32,435 nt of DNA from Rheinheimera sediminis (GTDB taxonomy: Bacteria > Pseudomonadota > Gammaproteobacteria > Enterobacterales > Alteromonadaceae), in contig NZ_RZUF01000033.1 in assembly GCF_004005375.1 (NCBI RefSeq), positions 1 through 32,435 of the forward strand, read 5' to 3'. Position numbers and translations under genes: made by a program. Position 1 is the stretch's first letter. The number at the start of each line of letters is the position of its first letter. Shown in pieces: positions 1 to 8,904 of this stretch. Below the pieces are notes generated by a model, which made no database searches, was not told where the DNA came from, and worked only from the letters and a program-made list of their open reading frames with translations.

Positions 1-100
1 TGACACCGAGAGGCTAATGGGTGACCCCATTGATGAGCGCATATCGAATGGGGTCAGGCTAGAAAGCCAGACCCCCTTGCAACATGCAAGGTCTGACCCC
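1..100. repeat. Palindromic REP-like intergenic repeat pair
   Basis: Two stem-loops lie side by side. The first has arms GACCCCATT (23-31) and AATGGGGTC (47-55), a perfect 9-bp inverted repeat. The second has arms CAGAC/GTCTG (68-72, 91-95) and CTTGC/GCAAG (76-80, 86-90) around the loop AACAT, with a three-C bulge. The octamer GGGGTCAG at 50-57 is inverted at 93-100. GGGGTCAG-type palindromes resemble REP sequences mobilised by RAYT transposases in gammaproteobacteria; that link comes from general knowledge, and no transposase gene is in the window. The repeat lies just downstream of the minus-strand CBM48 gene and could stabilise its 3' end. The left edge may be truncated by the window. Confidence 0.65.
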
Positions 101-108
101 GTGAAAAA

Positions 109-417
109 TCACAACTGAACTACTGAATTCTGGTCATAGCTAACCTGAGTGGGCACATAGCCATCGGCTTCCTCGTCATTCAACCAGGTTTGTCCATCTA
201 CCAAATACCTGAATTGGTACTGTTTTTCTTTCTCCAGATTTAAGCTAGCTGTAAAGTCGCCGGTTTTGGTTTTTTTCATCAAAACGGCCTGGGGATCCCA
301 GTTATTAAAATCTCCTGCTAAAGCAACAGTTTGAGCTTGTGGGTACTGCTGACCTGCAAAAGTGAAAGTAACTTTGCATTGGGGTTTAGTTTTTAAATAC
401 TGTTTACTAATACTCAT
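109..417 (-). CDS. Small orphan CBM48/isoamylase early-set domain protein
   Basis: This 102-residue protein is essentially one isoamylase N-terminal (E-set/CBM48) domain, the fold that binds alpha-glucans such as glycogen. The core motif VALAGDFNNWDP is followed by a beta-rich stretch with YQFRYLVDGQTWLNDEEAD, typical of the family. There is no signal peptide, membrane segment or catalytic domain, so it is probably cytoplasmic. I chose ATG at 415-417 because GAAGGA lies about 8 bases upstream; a longer reading from TTG at 433-435 would place that Shine-Dalgarno site inside the gene. It stands alone, divergent from the RND operon, with no glycogen genes nearby. A role in glycogen binding or in regulating a glycogen enzyme is inferred from the domain only. 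Confidence 0.8.
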   Translation of the reverse strand: MSISKQYLKTKPQCKVTFTFAGQQYPQAQTVALAGDFNNWDPQAVLMKKTKTGDFTASLNLEKEKQYQFRYLVDGQTWLNDEEADGYVPTQVSYDQNSVVQL

Positions 418-481
418 AGCTGCATCCTTCTTCAATTAATCCGGCAACGAACATAAAACATCAGTTTATCGCGCTGTGATG

Positions 482-510
482 ACAATAAAGTGTCTAAAAA
501 ATAACCTCAA
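482..510 (-). promoter_or_regulatory. Candidate sigma-70 promoter of the CBM48 gene
   Basis: On the minus strand TTGAGG (505-510) and TATTGT (482-487) are separated by 17 bases. Each matches four of six consensus positions. Transcription would begin near 475 and give a leader of about 60 bases before the ATG at 417. This is a pattern match only. Confidence 0.35.
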
Positions 511-839
511 ATGGCCTTGTTCACCATAACTAAGCTGCAACGTTCTCCAAAATAACTTTCTGGAATGTGAATAGACGAATTTGCTATTAAACGACTGAAG
601 TTGTAACTAAATATGTCGGAACTTCACAGTATTCCATGAGGAAAGTGCATACTAAGGCTGGTAGGATTTGCTGTAAGGCCTGTCTGATAAGGCTTCTGTT
701 TCTGACAAAAGAAAAAACGACTGAGGTCGGTCTTTCTGTCAGACACAACTTGGATAAAAAAGCTAACAACTGCAGATACTGTTACGGCGTACAGAACTGT
801 AAGATAGATTCTGATAAATTTGTGACCAAAGGACTAAAA
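511..839. other. Intergenic region upstream of the RND operon
   Basis: About 330 bases without a convincing gene. It should carry the RND operon promoter, but I see no strong -35/-10 pair. The one structural element is a long imperfect inverted repeat: TCTGACAAAAGA (701-712) against TCTTTCTGTCAGA (731-743), which pair apart from one extra C. It could be a regulator-binding site or a leader hairpin. The frame open from 636 into the adaptor gene is rejected as coding (see the adaptor entry). Confidence 0.4.
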
Positions 840-2060
840 ATGGCAGGCAAGTGGATTAAAGCAGGGGTTCCTGTAGCGATTGTGGTGGGCGCAGTCATCC
901 TCGCATCAGCTTTTGTGGCAGGAAAAAAACCACCAGAGCAAAAAAAAGAGATACGCAAAGACTTATTCGTCGAAGTAAAACCTGTCAGTCGGCAGAATCT
1001 GACCTATCAGGTCTGGTCACAAGGCACAGTGCAACCGAAAGTCATCACTAACCTTACTTCTGAAGTCAATGGTGTAATAGTCAAGGTTGCTGACAACTTT
1101 GTGGAAGGTGGTTTTTTCCGCGCTGGAGATTTGCTTATTCAGGTTGAGCAGTATGACTACTTAACTGCAGTCAAACTGGCTGAAGCCAGTTTGGCTCGCG
1201 CTCAGGCTCAGTTAGAAGAGGAAAAAGCCCGAGGTAAGGTTGCAGCTAAAGAGTGGAGTGAATTCAGTTCAGGCAAAGCGCCTGAGTTAGGTTTACGCCG
1301 TCCGCAATTGGCTCAGGAATTAGCCAATGTCCGCTCTGCTGAAGCTGAACTCGAAAACGCCCGTCGTAATCTGATCCGTACTGAGATCCGGGCGCCCTAC
1401 GATGGCATAGTCAAAGCGAAAAAGGCCAACATTGGCCAGTTTATTAGCCGTGGTTTTGACTTAGGTACTATCTATGGCACTGAAGTGGCTGAAGTCCGCT
1501 TACCTTTGTCTGATAACGATGTCGGATATTTGAATATGCCAGGGTTAACGCCATCTGAGCAGCAGCAACCTGAAGTGTTATTGTCAGCTGAAGTGGCTGG
1601 CCAACAGCTAAACTGGCAAGCCAGACTGGTGCGTACCGAAGGCATGCTGGATGATCAAAACCGTGTTATTTATGCAGTGGCGCAAATAAAAGATCCATAT
1701 CGCTTAAAAGCGGACGGCCAGGCACCACTGAGGTTTGGTCGTTTTGTCAAAGCCCGTATCGACGGAAAAAATGGTGAAAATTTAGTACTGGTTGAGCGGC
1801 ATTTAGTAAAACCTGACCAAAAAGTACTGACGATCGGTACCGACAATAAATTACATATCCGTACTGTCACAGTGCAGCGGATGGACGAAGAGTATGCTTA
1901 TGTCAGCGCAGGATTAGACTCTGGCGAGCAACTGGTATTAACTGCTATAGCGAATCCGCTGGAAGGTATGGCACTGCGCACATCAGCCGATCCTGTGGTG
2001 GATGATGCCGAAAAGGACAAAACTGCGATAGCAGCCACTGAATCAGGAGTGAAACCCTGA
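840..2060 (+). CDS. RND efflux periplasmic adaptor (HlyD/MFP family)
   Basis: This 406-residue protein is the membrane-fusion subunit of a tripartite RND exporter, linking the inner-membrane pump to an outer-membrane channel. An N-terminal anchor (about residues 7-24, VPVAIVVGAVILASAFVAG) has no lipobox cysteine, so it is a single-pass membrane protein. The first half of the lipoyl/barrel-sandwich domain follows (SEVNGVIVKV), then an alpha-helical hairpin rich in Ala, Glu and Gln, the second lipoyl half (IRAPYDGIVKAKKANIGQFI) and a beta-barrel. The start is ATG at 840, with AAAGGA at 828-833; the frame remains open back to 636, but that extension is cysteine-rich, unlike the family, and would leave this Shine-Dalgarno site unused. 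Its stop overlaps the permease start by one base (TGATG), indicating translational coupling. No outer-membrane factor gene is nearby, so it may use a shared TolC-type channel. Confidence 0.9.
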   Translation: MAGKWIKAGVPVAIVVGAVILASAFVAGKKPPEQKKEIRKDLFVEVKPVSRQNLTYQVWSQGTVQPKVITNLTSEVNGVIVKVADNFVEGGFFRAGDLLIQVEQYDYLTAVKLAEASLARAQAQLEEEKARGKVAAKEWSEFSSGKAPELGLRRPQLAQELANVRSAEAELENARRNLIRTEIRAPYDGIVKAKKANIGQFISRGFDLGTIYGTEVAEVRLPLSDNDVGYLNMPGLTPSEQQQPEVLLSAEVAGQQLNWQARLVRTEGMLDDQNRVIYAVAQIKDPYRLKADGQAPLRFGRFVKARIDGKNGENLVLVERHLVKPDQKVLTIGTDNKLHIRTVTVQRMDEEYAYVSAGLDSGEQLVLTAIANPLEGMALRTSADPVVDDAEKDKTAIAATESGVKP

Positions 2061-5000
2061 TGCAGCAGTTGGATCAAACCCATAAAGGCTGGTTAGCCTG
2101 GTTTGCCCGCAACAGCGTGGCATCCAATTTATTGATGGTTATTTTATTATTGGCTGGTATTGCCAGCGTTTTTACCATCAAGAAACAAACCTTTCCTGAA
2201 ATTCAATTGGAACAAGTGACAGTCCGGGTGGCCTATCTGGGTGCTGCGCCTCAGGAAGTAGAAGAGGGGATAGTCGACAAAATTGAAGAGGCTCTACGAA
2301 GCCTCAATGGCATTAAAAAAATCCGCTCTACCGCTGTGGAAGGTTTAGCGACTGTCAATGTGGAAATTCAGTCAGGCTATGATATTCAGCAGGTGATGAA
2401 TGAAATTAAGATGCAGGTCGACTCTATCTCATCTTTCCCTGAACAAACTGAACGTCCCGTGGTGTACAACACCAAGTTCCAGAGCAATGTGCTGTGGTTA
2501 TCTGTTTACGGGGATACCGATCAGCGTGGTTTAAAGGAGTTTGCGAAAGACGTTCGTGACGAGCTGAAAAAGCTGCCCGGAGTCAGCAAAGTCGAGGTGG
2601 TAGGGGCTTTGGGTTACGAAGTATCTATCGAAGTCTCTGAGCATAAACTACGTGAATACGGCCTGACCTTTGAACAATTGGTGGCTGCTGTGCGCGGCAG
2701 TTCAGTGGATGTGCCGGGTGGCTCTATTAAAGCCGATAATGGCAATATCTTATTGCGGGCTAAAGGCCAGGCTTATCGTCAACAGGATTTCGCCGACATA
2801 GTTCTGATCAACAGAGCCGATGGTACTCGTCTGTTATTGGGTGACATAGCTCAGGTGAAAGATGGTTTTGTCGAAATGGAGTCGTATTCTACTTTTAATG
2901 GTAAACCTTCTGTTTCGATCAAAGTGGATGCAGTAGGCGAGGACAACACCTTAAAAATAGCTTCGGCTGTAAAAAACTACGTGGAGAAGAAAAAAGCTGA
3001 TTTACCTGATAGCATGGAAATTGACTATTGGGGAGATTCCAGTTACTACCTGCAAGGTCGCCTTGATCTGATGACAGACAATATGCTGATGGGAGCCTTA
3101 TTGGTCCTGATCAGTTTAACCTTGTTCCTCGAGTTCCGCGTTGCTTTTTGGGTCATGGTCGGTATTCCGGTGTGTTTCCTCGGCACCATAGCTCTAATGC
3201 CATTAGAGATGTTTAACGTTTCTATCAATATGATCAGTTTATTTGGTTTTATTCTGGTGCTGGGTATTCTGGTCGATGATGCCATTATCATAGGGGAGAG
3301 TGCCTACACCGAAATTGAGAAATACGGCAAGTCGGCTGAAACAGTGATCCGTGGTGCTCAACGTGTCGCTATGCCAGCTACTTTTGGTGTCATGACCACT
3401 ATAGCTGCTTTTATTCCTATGCTGATGGTGGGCGGTGCACAGGGCCCTATCTGGGAATCTATCGCCTGGGTAGTGATCTTATGTTTAGTGTTCTCTATGG
3501 TTGAATCTAAACTTATTTTGCCGGCGCATTTAATAGCTATGGACAATAAACCTTGGGATCAACAGCGCAAAGGTTTGTTCTATGGCATGGGCAGAGCCTG
3601 CAGTAATGGCCTGAAAAGGGTCAGGTTAAAAGTCTCTGGTGCGACAGAGCGTTTTGTGCAAGGTCGCTATAAGCGTGCTGTGGCATGGTGTATTGAATAT
3701 CGTTATATCACGGCCACCAGCTTTTTTGCGATGATGGTGTTGATGATAGGCTTAATGGCCGGTGGCCATGTGCGTTGGGTGTTTTTCCCCAATATCCCCA
3801 GCGACTTTATCAATGCTAATTTAACCATGATGGAAGGCTCTTCAGGCAAAGCTACGGTTCAGGCTATGCAGCAACTGGAGGCGGCTTTGGTAAAAACCAA
3901 CGATAAAATAGTGGCGTCAGGTGAAGAAGGATTGATGAAGCATCGTTTAACCTTCACTCAGTCTGATACCAGCGGCCAATTTGTTATTGAGCTTGAAAAA
4001 AGCGAAGGCCGTAACATAGATGCCAACGAGTTTGTGCGCTTGTGGCGCGAGCAAATACCAGAAATTGCCGGAGTTAAAACGCTGCAGATATTCTCGTCGA
4101 CCAGCGGTGGTGGTGGTGGTGATATTTCATTCCAACTGAAAAGTAAGGAACTGGAAAAGCTGCGTTTAGCGACGGAAGAGCTTAAAACTGCGATGCTGGA
4201 ATACCAGGGTGTGTATGACATTGAAGACAGTATCAGCGGTGGCAACGATGAGATAGTTTTGACCATCAAGCCTCAGGCAGAAGCTTTAGGTATTAACTTA
4301 TCGGACTTGGCCACTCAGGTGCGTTACGGTTTTTATGGAGCCGAAGCCCAGCGTATTCAGCGCGACGGTGAAGAAGTCAAAGTCATGGTACGTTATCCCA
4401 AAGAAGAACGCCGCTCAGTCGGTAATCTGGAGAATATGAAAATACGTACGGCCTCTGGCGCTGAAGTGCCGTTTTCTCAGGTAGCCGAATACAAAGCACA
4501 ACCAAGCTATTCTGCAATTAACAGGGTTGATGGTGAACGTTCTGTCACTATCAGCGCTTCAGTTGATAAAGCCTTGGCTGAGCCGATGAAAATTACCAAA
4601 GAGCTTCAGGAAAAGGTATTACCGCAATTGGCGCAAAAATACGGCATCGAAACCGCGTTGGAAGGCGCTAGTCTGGAAGAAGCCGATGCCATGATTGACC
4701 TTGCCATGGGTTTCTTGCTGGCGTTGTTTGTGATTTATGCACTCTTGGCTATACCACTGAAGTCTTACACTCAACCTTTGATCATTATGTCGGTGATCCC
4801 ATTTGGTTTAATTGGCGCCATCCTAGGTCATATGCTGCTTGGGTTAAGTGTCAGCATTATGTCGTTGTTTGGTCTGATAGCTTTGGCTGGGGTTGTGGTA
4901 AATGATTCATTGGTGATGGTGGATTTTGTGAACGAATCTCGCCGCAATGGTGTGCCGTTAAAAGAAGCTGTTGTCGGAGCTGGTACCCGTCGTTTCAGGC

Positions 5001-5248
5001 CTATTATGCTGACCTCGCTGACCACCTTCTTAGGTTTAGCACCTATAGTGCTGGAAAAAAGCCTGCAAGCACAAATTGTAGTGCCTATGGCGGTATCTCT
5101 GGCTTACGGTATAGTGTTTGCGACAGTCATCACCTTGTTACTGATCCCCGCCTTGTATGTGATATTGGATGACTTTTTAGGGGTATTCCGCAGTAAAACT
5201 TCTGAAGAGACTGCGTATCCAACCGATGAGTTACCACTGCAAAAGTGA
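2060..5248 (+). CDS. RND efflux permease (AcrB/HAE1-like)
   Basis: This 1062-residue inner-membrane pump has the normal length for the HAE1/AcrB group and would use the proton gradient to export drugs or other small molecules. An N-terminal membrane helix (about 19-42) is followed by a large periplasmic porter domain, helices 2-6, a second periplasmic domain and helices 8-12. Helix 4 carries the proton-relay acidic pair (LGILVDDAIIIGES). The matching helix 10 segment reads GVVVNDSLVMVDF, so the lysine of AcrB's relay is replaced by asparagine, as in many HAE1 relatives with VNN/VND motifs. A run of five glycines (GGT repeated five times, 4106-4120) lies in the second periplasmic part. It is translationally coupled to the adaptor and followed by a terminator. 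The substrate cannot be read from sequence. Confidence 0.92.
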   Translation: MQQLDQTHKGWLAWFARNSVASNLLMVILLLAGIASVFTIKKQTFPEIQLEQVTVRVAYLGAAPQEVEEGIVDKIEEALRSLNGIKKIRSTAVEGLATVNVEIQSGYDIQQVMNEIKMQVDSISSFPEQTERPVVYNTKFQSNVLWLSVYGDTDQRGLKEFAKDVRDELKKLPGVSKVEVVGALGYEVSIEVSEHKLREYGLTFEQLVAAVRGSSVDVPGGSIKADNGNILLRAKGQAYRQQDFADIVLINRADGTRLLLGDIAQVKDGFVEMESYSTFNGKPSVSIKVDAVGEDNTLKIASAVKNYVEKKKADLPDSMEIDYWGDSSYYLQGRLDLMTDNMLMGALLVLISLTLFLEFRVAFWVMVGIPVCFLGTIALMPLEMFNVSINMISLFGFILVLGILVDDAIIIGESAYTEIEKYGKSAETVIRGAQRVAMPATFGVMTTIAAFIPMLMVGGAQGPIWESIAWVVILCLVFSMVESKLILPAHLIAMDNKPWDQQRKGLFYGMGRACSNGLKRVRLKVSGATERFVQGRYKRAVAWCIEYRYITATSFFAMMVLMIGLMAGGHVRWVFFPNIPSDFINANLTMMEGSSGKATVQAMQQLEAALVKTNDKIVASGEEGLMKHRLTFTQSDTSGQFVIELEKSEGRNIDANEFVRLWREQIPEIAGVKTLQIFSSTSGGGGGDISFQLKSKELEKLRLATEELKTAMLEYQGVYDIEDSISGGNDEIVLTIKPQAEALGINLSDLATQVRYGFYGAEAQRIQRDGEEVKVMVRYPKEERRSVGNLENMKIRTASGAEVPFSQVAEYKAQPSYSAINRVDGERSVTISASVDKALAEPMKITKELQEKVLPQLAQKYGIETALEGASLEEADAMIDLAMGFLLALFVIYALLAIPLKSYTQPLIIMSVIPFGLIGAILGHMLLGLSVSIMSLFGLIALAGVVVNDSLVMVDFVNESRRNGVPLKEAVVGAGTRRFRPIMLTSLTTFLGLAPIVLEKSLQAQIVVPMAVSLAYGIVFATVITLLLIPALYVILDDFLGVFRSKTSEETAYPTDELPLQK

Positions 5249-5258
5249 TAGCGAAAAG

Positions 5259-5286
5259 AAAAAACCGCCGAAAGGCGGTTTTTTTT
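5259..5286. terminator. Bidirectional rho-independent terminator
   Basis: A perfect 11-bp stem, AAAAAACCGCC (5259-5269) and GGCGGTTTTTT (5274-5284), encloses the tetraloop GAAA and runs on to 5286 as T residues. A/T tracts flank the GC core on both strands, so it can end the RND operon from the left and sdaA from the right. Confidence 0.93.
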
Positions 5287-5349
5287 GTCTAAGTCCTACA
5301 GTATGTCGTCAAAGTAAGGAAATTTGTTCCGACCTTTAACAGTGTATCT

Positions 5350-6729
5350 CTAGCATTCTATTATGTTTACCGCTAAGCCACCGCGTGATGTTTCTTTGTA
5401 TTTGCTTTGCATATCACGGCCTGTGTCCCACATGGTTTTAATCACTTTATCCAGCGATACCTTGTGCTCACCTGTGCCCCGCAGCGCTAAACGTGAGGCG
5501 TTGATTGCTTTAATTGAACCCATGGCATTACGTTCAATACAAGGCACCTGAACTAAACCACCTACAGGGTCACAAGTTAACCCTAAGTTATGCTCCATAC
5601 CAATTTCAGCGGCGTTTTCCACATGATCCACAGAGCCACCTAAAATCTCGGTTAACGCGCCAGCGGCCATAGAGCAAGCCACACCGACTTCGCCCTGACA
5701 ACCTACTTCAGCACCAGAGATAGAGGCGTTCTTTTTATACAAAATACCAATAGCAGCTGCAGTTAACAGATAACGGCAGTAGATATCCGCTGTGACAGGT
5801 TGAATGTATTTGTCGTAATACATTAAGACGGCCGGAATAATGCCGGCAGCACCGTTGGTCGGAGCTGTAACTACACGGCCACCAGCAGCATTTTCTTCAT
5901 TCACTGCTAACGCAAATAAATTCACCCAGTCCATGACTTGCAATGGATCTGAGCTTTTTTCCGCCATTAAGCGCTTATGCAGAGCAGGGGCGCGGCGTTT
6001 TACTTTTAAACCTCCGGGTAAAATGCCTTCGGTGCGAATACCACGTTGCACGCAGTCGTACATGGTTTGCCAGATTTTACCCAGTTCGTCCTGAATTTGT
6101 TGTTCGCTGCGCAGAACCTTCTCGTTTTCCATCATCAAACCAGCAATGGATAAGCCGTTTTCTTTACAGAGCTTCATCAGCTCTGCGCCACTTTCAAAAG
6201 GAAAAGGCGGCGGATTGTCCACTGCGAATTGGCTAGCGGCTTCTTTTTCTTTGGCAAAGTCTTCAGCTTTGACAATAAAACCACCGCCAATAGAGAAATA
6301 AATCTCGCTGAATAAAACCTCATGACCCGCATAAGCTATCAGCTCCATGCCGTTAGAATGCTCTTTTAAGGTTTTGCGGCGGTGAAAAACGATAGCGCCT
6401 TCCCGCGGGAAAGCGACAGAATGCTTCTGATCCAGCAGTAGTTGCTGAGTTTCATCTACGGTTTTTAATAAGCCAGGAATAGCGTCAGGGTTAATGTTTT
6501 CCGGTAAAAAACCGGATAAGCCTAAAATCACCGCTTTGCCTGTGCCGTGACCAATACCGGTTTGGCCTAAAGAACCGAATAGTTCAGCTTTAACACTGGT
6601 CACCTGATCAAACAAACCCTGAGCTTGCAGGTTTTCACAGAATTTTTTTGCAGCACGCATTGGGCCTACGGTATGAGAACTGGACGGGCCAATGCCAATG
6701 CTGAACATATCAAAAGCGCTAATAATCAT
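5350..6729 (-). CDS. sdaA: L-serine ammonia-lyase (iron-sulfur L-serine dehydratase)
   Basis: This 459-residue single-chain enzyme converts L-serine to pyruvate and ammonia in the cytoplasm. The N-terminus [19 protein letters not shown] is the family signature of the beta domain; the alpha domain holds the [4Fe-4S] cluster. Three cluster cysteines appear as C344 (GCQGEVG), C386 (TCDPVGG) and C397 (VPCIERN). The protein ends in NIIEC, so its last residue is C459. In the Legionella enzyme a C-terminal cysteine enters the active site as a tail and ligates the cluster, and this protein has the same arrangement. I chose the ATG at 6727-6729 because it aligns with the usual MISxFDMF start; the frame is open further back through a repeat, but that part is unlike the family. 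It lies after nudL on the same strand, separated by a repeat. Confidence 0.95.
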   Translation of the reverse strand: MIISAFDMFSIGIGPSSSHTVGPMRAAKKFCENLQAQGLFDQVTSVKAELFGSLGQTGIGHGTGKAVILGLSGFLPENINPDAIPGLLKTVDETQQLLLDQKHSVAFPREGAIVFHRRKTLKEHSNGMELIAYAGHEVLFSEIYFSIGGGFIVKAEDFAKEKEAASQFAVDNPPPFPFESGAELMKLCKENGLSIAGLMMENEKVLRSEQQIQDELGKIWQTMYDCVQRGIRTEGILPGGLKVKRRAPALHKRLMAEKSSDPLQVMDWVNLFALAVNEENAAGGRVVTAPTNGAAGIIPAVLMYYDKYIQPVTADIYCRYLLTAAAIGILYKKNASISGAEVGCQGEVGVACSMAAGALTEILGGSVDHVENAAEIGMEHNLGLTCDPVGGLVQVPCIERNAMGSIKAINASRLALRGTGEHKVSLDKVIKTMWDTGRDMQSKYKETSRGGLAVNIIEC

Positions 6730-6860
6730 TTGAGTCTGCTTTATGGTTATAGAAATTGGCGCCATTCTAACGGAAGCGGAAAGATTTCGTAACTGAGCTT
6801 GTAACTGGTCGGTGCTTATTACAGCAGATACTCTGCGCGGTGCTGTGCTGTTTTGATTAC

Positions 6861-6930
6861 AGTCCGGTAGGAGCTGGGCTTGTCCCCGCCCGTCTAATGC
6901 CACCGCGGTGAGGATTGGGCTTGTCCCGTC
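6861..6930. repeat. Dispersed repeat family 1, copy A
   Basis: This copy lies between nudL and sdaA. The 28 bases at 6867-6894 match the reverse complement of 32136-32163 at 25 of 28 positions. The following CCGTCTAATG plus ACCGCGGT (6890-6908) matches copy B near 12889-12907. Inside the copy TGGGCTTGTCCC occurs twice, at 6875-6886 and 6916-6927. It may tune the relative transcript levels of nudL and sdaA, as REP elements inside operons can. Confidence 0.7.
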
Positions 6931-6938
6931 CAGCGAGT

Positions 6939-7502
6939 TTAAAAGCGCAGCTGCAGTGTAAGGGAATTGAGGATTGCCGCTGTAGCGCCCCAAATCAGAT
7001 GAGAGCCGTAAGGGATAAAATGCACTAAATGCGCCTGACCTCGCATGGCAAAATACTGGCTATGGCTGTTTTGTGGGTCAATCACAAAAGATAAAGGCAG
7101 CCAAAACGCAGATTCTACTTCAGAAGGTTGTAGCTGCAGCTCTACCTCTTCAGTTAAAAAAGCTATCCAGGGTTGGATTAAAAAGCCAGTGCCTGTGACG
7201 TAACGGGGAAGTTGACCTATCAATTGCAATTGCTCCGGTGCTATGCCGGTTTCTTCGTAGGTCTCGCGCAAGGCTGCTTGATGACTGAGTTCATTGCTTT
7301 CGATTTTTCCACCGGGGAAACTGATTTGGCCAGGATGATGTCGCAAATCCGCGCTGCGTTTAGTCAATAAGAGGTGTAATTCCCCCTGATGTTCCCTAAG
7401 TACCAGGAGTACGGCCGCAGCTTTACTTTTTTCCAGTTGCAGCAGCGCTGAGTGTTTGGCCGCTTGTAGAGAAAAACGTTGTAAAAACTGCTGTCGGTTC
7501 AT
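6939..7502 (-). CDS. nudL: CoA pyrophosphatase, Nudix hydrolase
   Basis: This 187-residue Nudix hydrolase is predicted to cleave coenzyme A and its derivatives to phosphopantetheine products and 3',5'-ADP. The Nudix box is complete at residues 65-87: G65, E71, then R79-E80-T-Y-E83-E84-T-G86-I87. Just before it, residues 46-65 ([20 protein letters not shown]) form the extended motif that marks the CoA-specific NudL/YeaB subgroup. Length is normal. The ATG at 7500-7502 lies four bases after the pabB stop and has no clear Shine-Dalgarno site, so translation is probably coupled to pabB. The order pabB-nudL-sdaA matches E. coli. Confidence 0.93.
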   Translation of the reverse strand: MNRQQFLQRFSLQAAKHSALLQLEKSKAAAVLLVLREHQGELHLLLTKRSADLRHHPGQISFPGGKIESNELSHQAALRETYEETGIAPEQLQLIGQLPRYVTGTGFLIQPWIAFLTEEVELQLQPSEVESAFWLPLSFVIDPQNSHSQYFAMRGQAHLVHFIPYGSHLIWGATAAILNSLTLQLRF

Positions 7503-7506
7503 ACTG

Positions 7507-8904
7507 TTAGTTCGCAGGTGTTGGCCTTGCGACCTGGCCTAGCAGAGGTAGAATTTTATTCACCTTATGGAAGGTTTCCTCGTATTCGGCATTTACTTCG
7601 GAGTCTGCCACTATACCACCGCCAGCCCAGCAGTAAGCCTGGCCTTGTGCCATCACCAGAGTTCGGATCGCAATGTTAGTATCCATATCTCCTTTACTGT
7701 TGATGTAGCCTACAGCACCGCAATACACTGAGCGGCTGTTGGGTTCTAATTCAGCAATAATCTGCATAGCCCGAACTTTAGGAGCTCCGGTAATAGAACC
7801 ACCGGGAAAAGCGCCACGGAGTAAATCACAGGCATCTGCATTGGGGCTCAAGGTGCCGGTAATAGTGCTGACCAGATGATGAACAGCAGGGAAAGACTCT
7901 ATGGCAAACAAAGCCGGGACCTTGACTGTGCCTGGCACACAATGTTTACCCAAGTCGTTGCGCAGTAAATCGACAATCATCACATTCTCGGCTCTGTCTT
8001 TAGGAGCGGCTTGTAATTGTTCTGCGCTTTGCTGATCGAGCAATGGGTCGGTAAAACGAGGTCTTGTCCCTTTAATGGGTTTTGTTTCTACCTGGCCTGC
8101 TTTGAGTTGTAAAAAACGCTCGGGCGATAAACTCAATACAGCGCCCTGAGGCAAACGTAAAAAAGCAGAAAAAGGCGCTGCATTGTTGCTACGCAAAGTT
8201 AAATAGGCTTGCCACTCATCACCGCTGTAACTGGCATGAAAGCGCTGCGCCAAATTAATCTGGTAGCAGTCACCGCTTCGCAGATAATCTTGGACTTGCT
8301 CAAACTTCTGGCTGTAGCTGGTCTTATCCATATTAGCCTGCCAGTCAGAGGTTAATGCGAAAGTGGCAGGCTCTGGTGCTGATGCCGGTGTAAAGAGTGT
8401 TGAGGTGATTGCCCACTGCTGCTCTGCATTGCCACGATAATCTACATACCAAAGTTGCTGCTGTTGTTTATCCAGAATGATAGCCCACAGATAAATACCT
8501 ACTGCCATATCAGGCAATAAAGCTCCTGCGTCAAAAGCCAGGGGCACTGGCTCAATAATGCTACCCAAATCATAAGAAAAATAACCTAAAGCACCACCTA
8601 TAAAAGGTAAATCAGCATGGTCAGATAGCGCTGCTTTGTCCGGAAAATAACGGCTGATCAATTGCTGTAAAGCACCAAAGGGGTCTGTTTGTACTAACTG
8701 GCTTTGGTGGTGTTCGGTTTGGATTAACTCGCCCTTGTGATAAACCAAAGTAGCGACCGGCCTGGCCACCAGAATATCAAAGCGGCTATTGACGTGGTTG
8801 CTTGCAGCTGAGTCCAGCAACATAGCCCATGGCTCTGCAGCTATCGCAGAAAAATACTCCAGCAGATGCTGCTCTTGAGCATCTAATTTGAAAAACTGTG
8901 ACAT
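7507..8904 (-). CDS. pabB: Aminodeoxychorismate synthase component I
   Basis: This 465-residue chorismate-utilising enzyme makes 4-amino-4-deoxychorismate for folate synthesis, with ammonia from a PabA glutaminase not found in this window. The C-terminal chorismate-binding domain shows PIKGTRPR, DLLRNDLG and FPGGSITGAPKVRAM. The lysine of PIKGT (K278 here) is the residue that distinguishes PabB from anthranilate synthase TrpE, which has alanine in that place, and in E. coli PabB it forms a covalent intermediate. I chose ATG at 8902-8904, preceded by AAGAGA about 7 bases upstream; an in-frame TTG at 8935-8937 would add 11 residues. It is the first gene of the pabB-nudL-sdaA group and diverges from the fumarase gene. 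Confidence 0.95.
   Translation of the reverse strand: MSQFFKLDAQEQHLLEYFSAIAAEPWAMLLDSAASNHVNSRFDILVARPVATLVYHKGELIQTEHHQSQLVQTDPFGALQQLISRYFPDKAALSDHADLPFIGGALGYFSYDLGSIIEPVPLAFDAGALLPDMAVGIYLWAIILDKQQQQLWYVDYRGNAEQQWAITSTLFTPASAPEPATFALTSDWQANMDKTSYSQKFEQVQDYLRSGDCYQINLAQRFHASYSGDEWQAYLTLRSNNAAPFSAFLRLPQGAVLSLSPERFLQLKAGQVETKPIKGTRPRFTDPLLDQQSAEQLQAAPKDRAENVMIVDLLRNDLGKHCVPGTVKVPALFAIESFPAVHHLVSTITGTLSPNADACDLLRGAFPGGSITGAPKVRAMQIIAELEPNSRSVYCGAVGYINSKGDMDTNIAIRTLVMAQGQAYCWAGGGIVADSEVNAEYEETFHKVNKILPLLGQVARPTPAN

Noticed and set aside
636-839. N-terminal extension of the RND adaptor starting at ATG 636
   Set aside because: The 68 extra residues are cysteine-rich and unlike any adaptor, and a good Shine-Dalgarno site (828-833) serves ATG 840.
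4106-4120. Five GGT repeats as a possible phase-variable tract
   Set aside because: The unit is three bases long, so slippage only changes the number of glycines and cannot switch the frame.
6730-6993. Upstream extension of sdaA in the same open frame
   Set aside because: It translates repeat copy A and overlaps nudL; the family starts at MIxSAFDMF.
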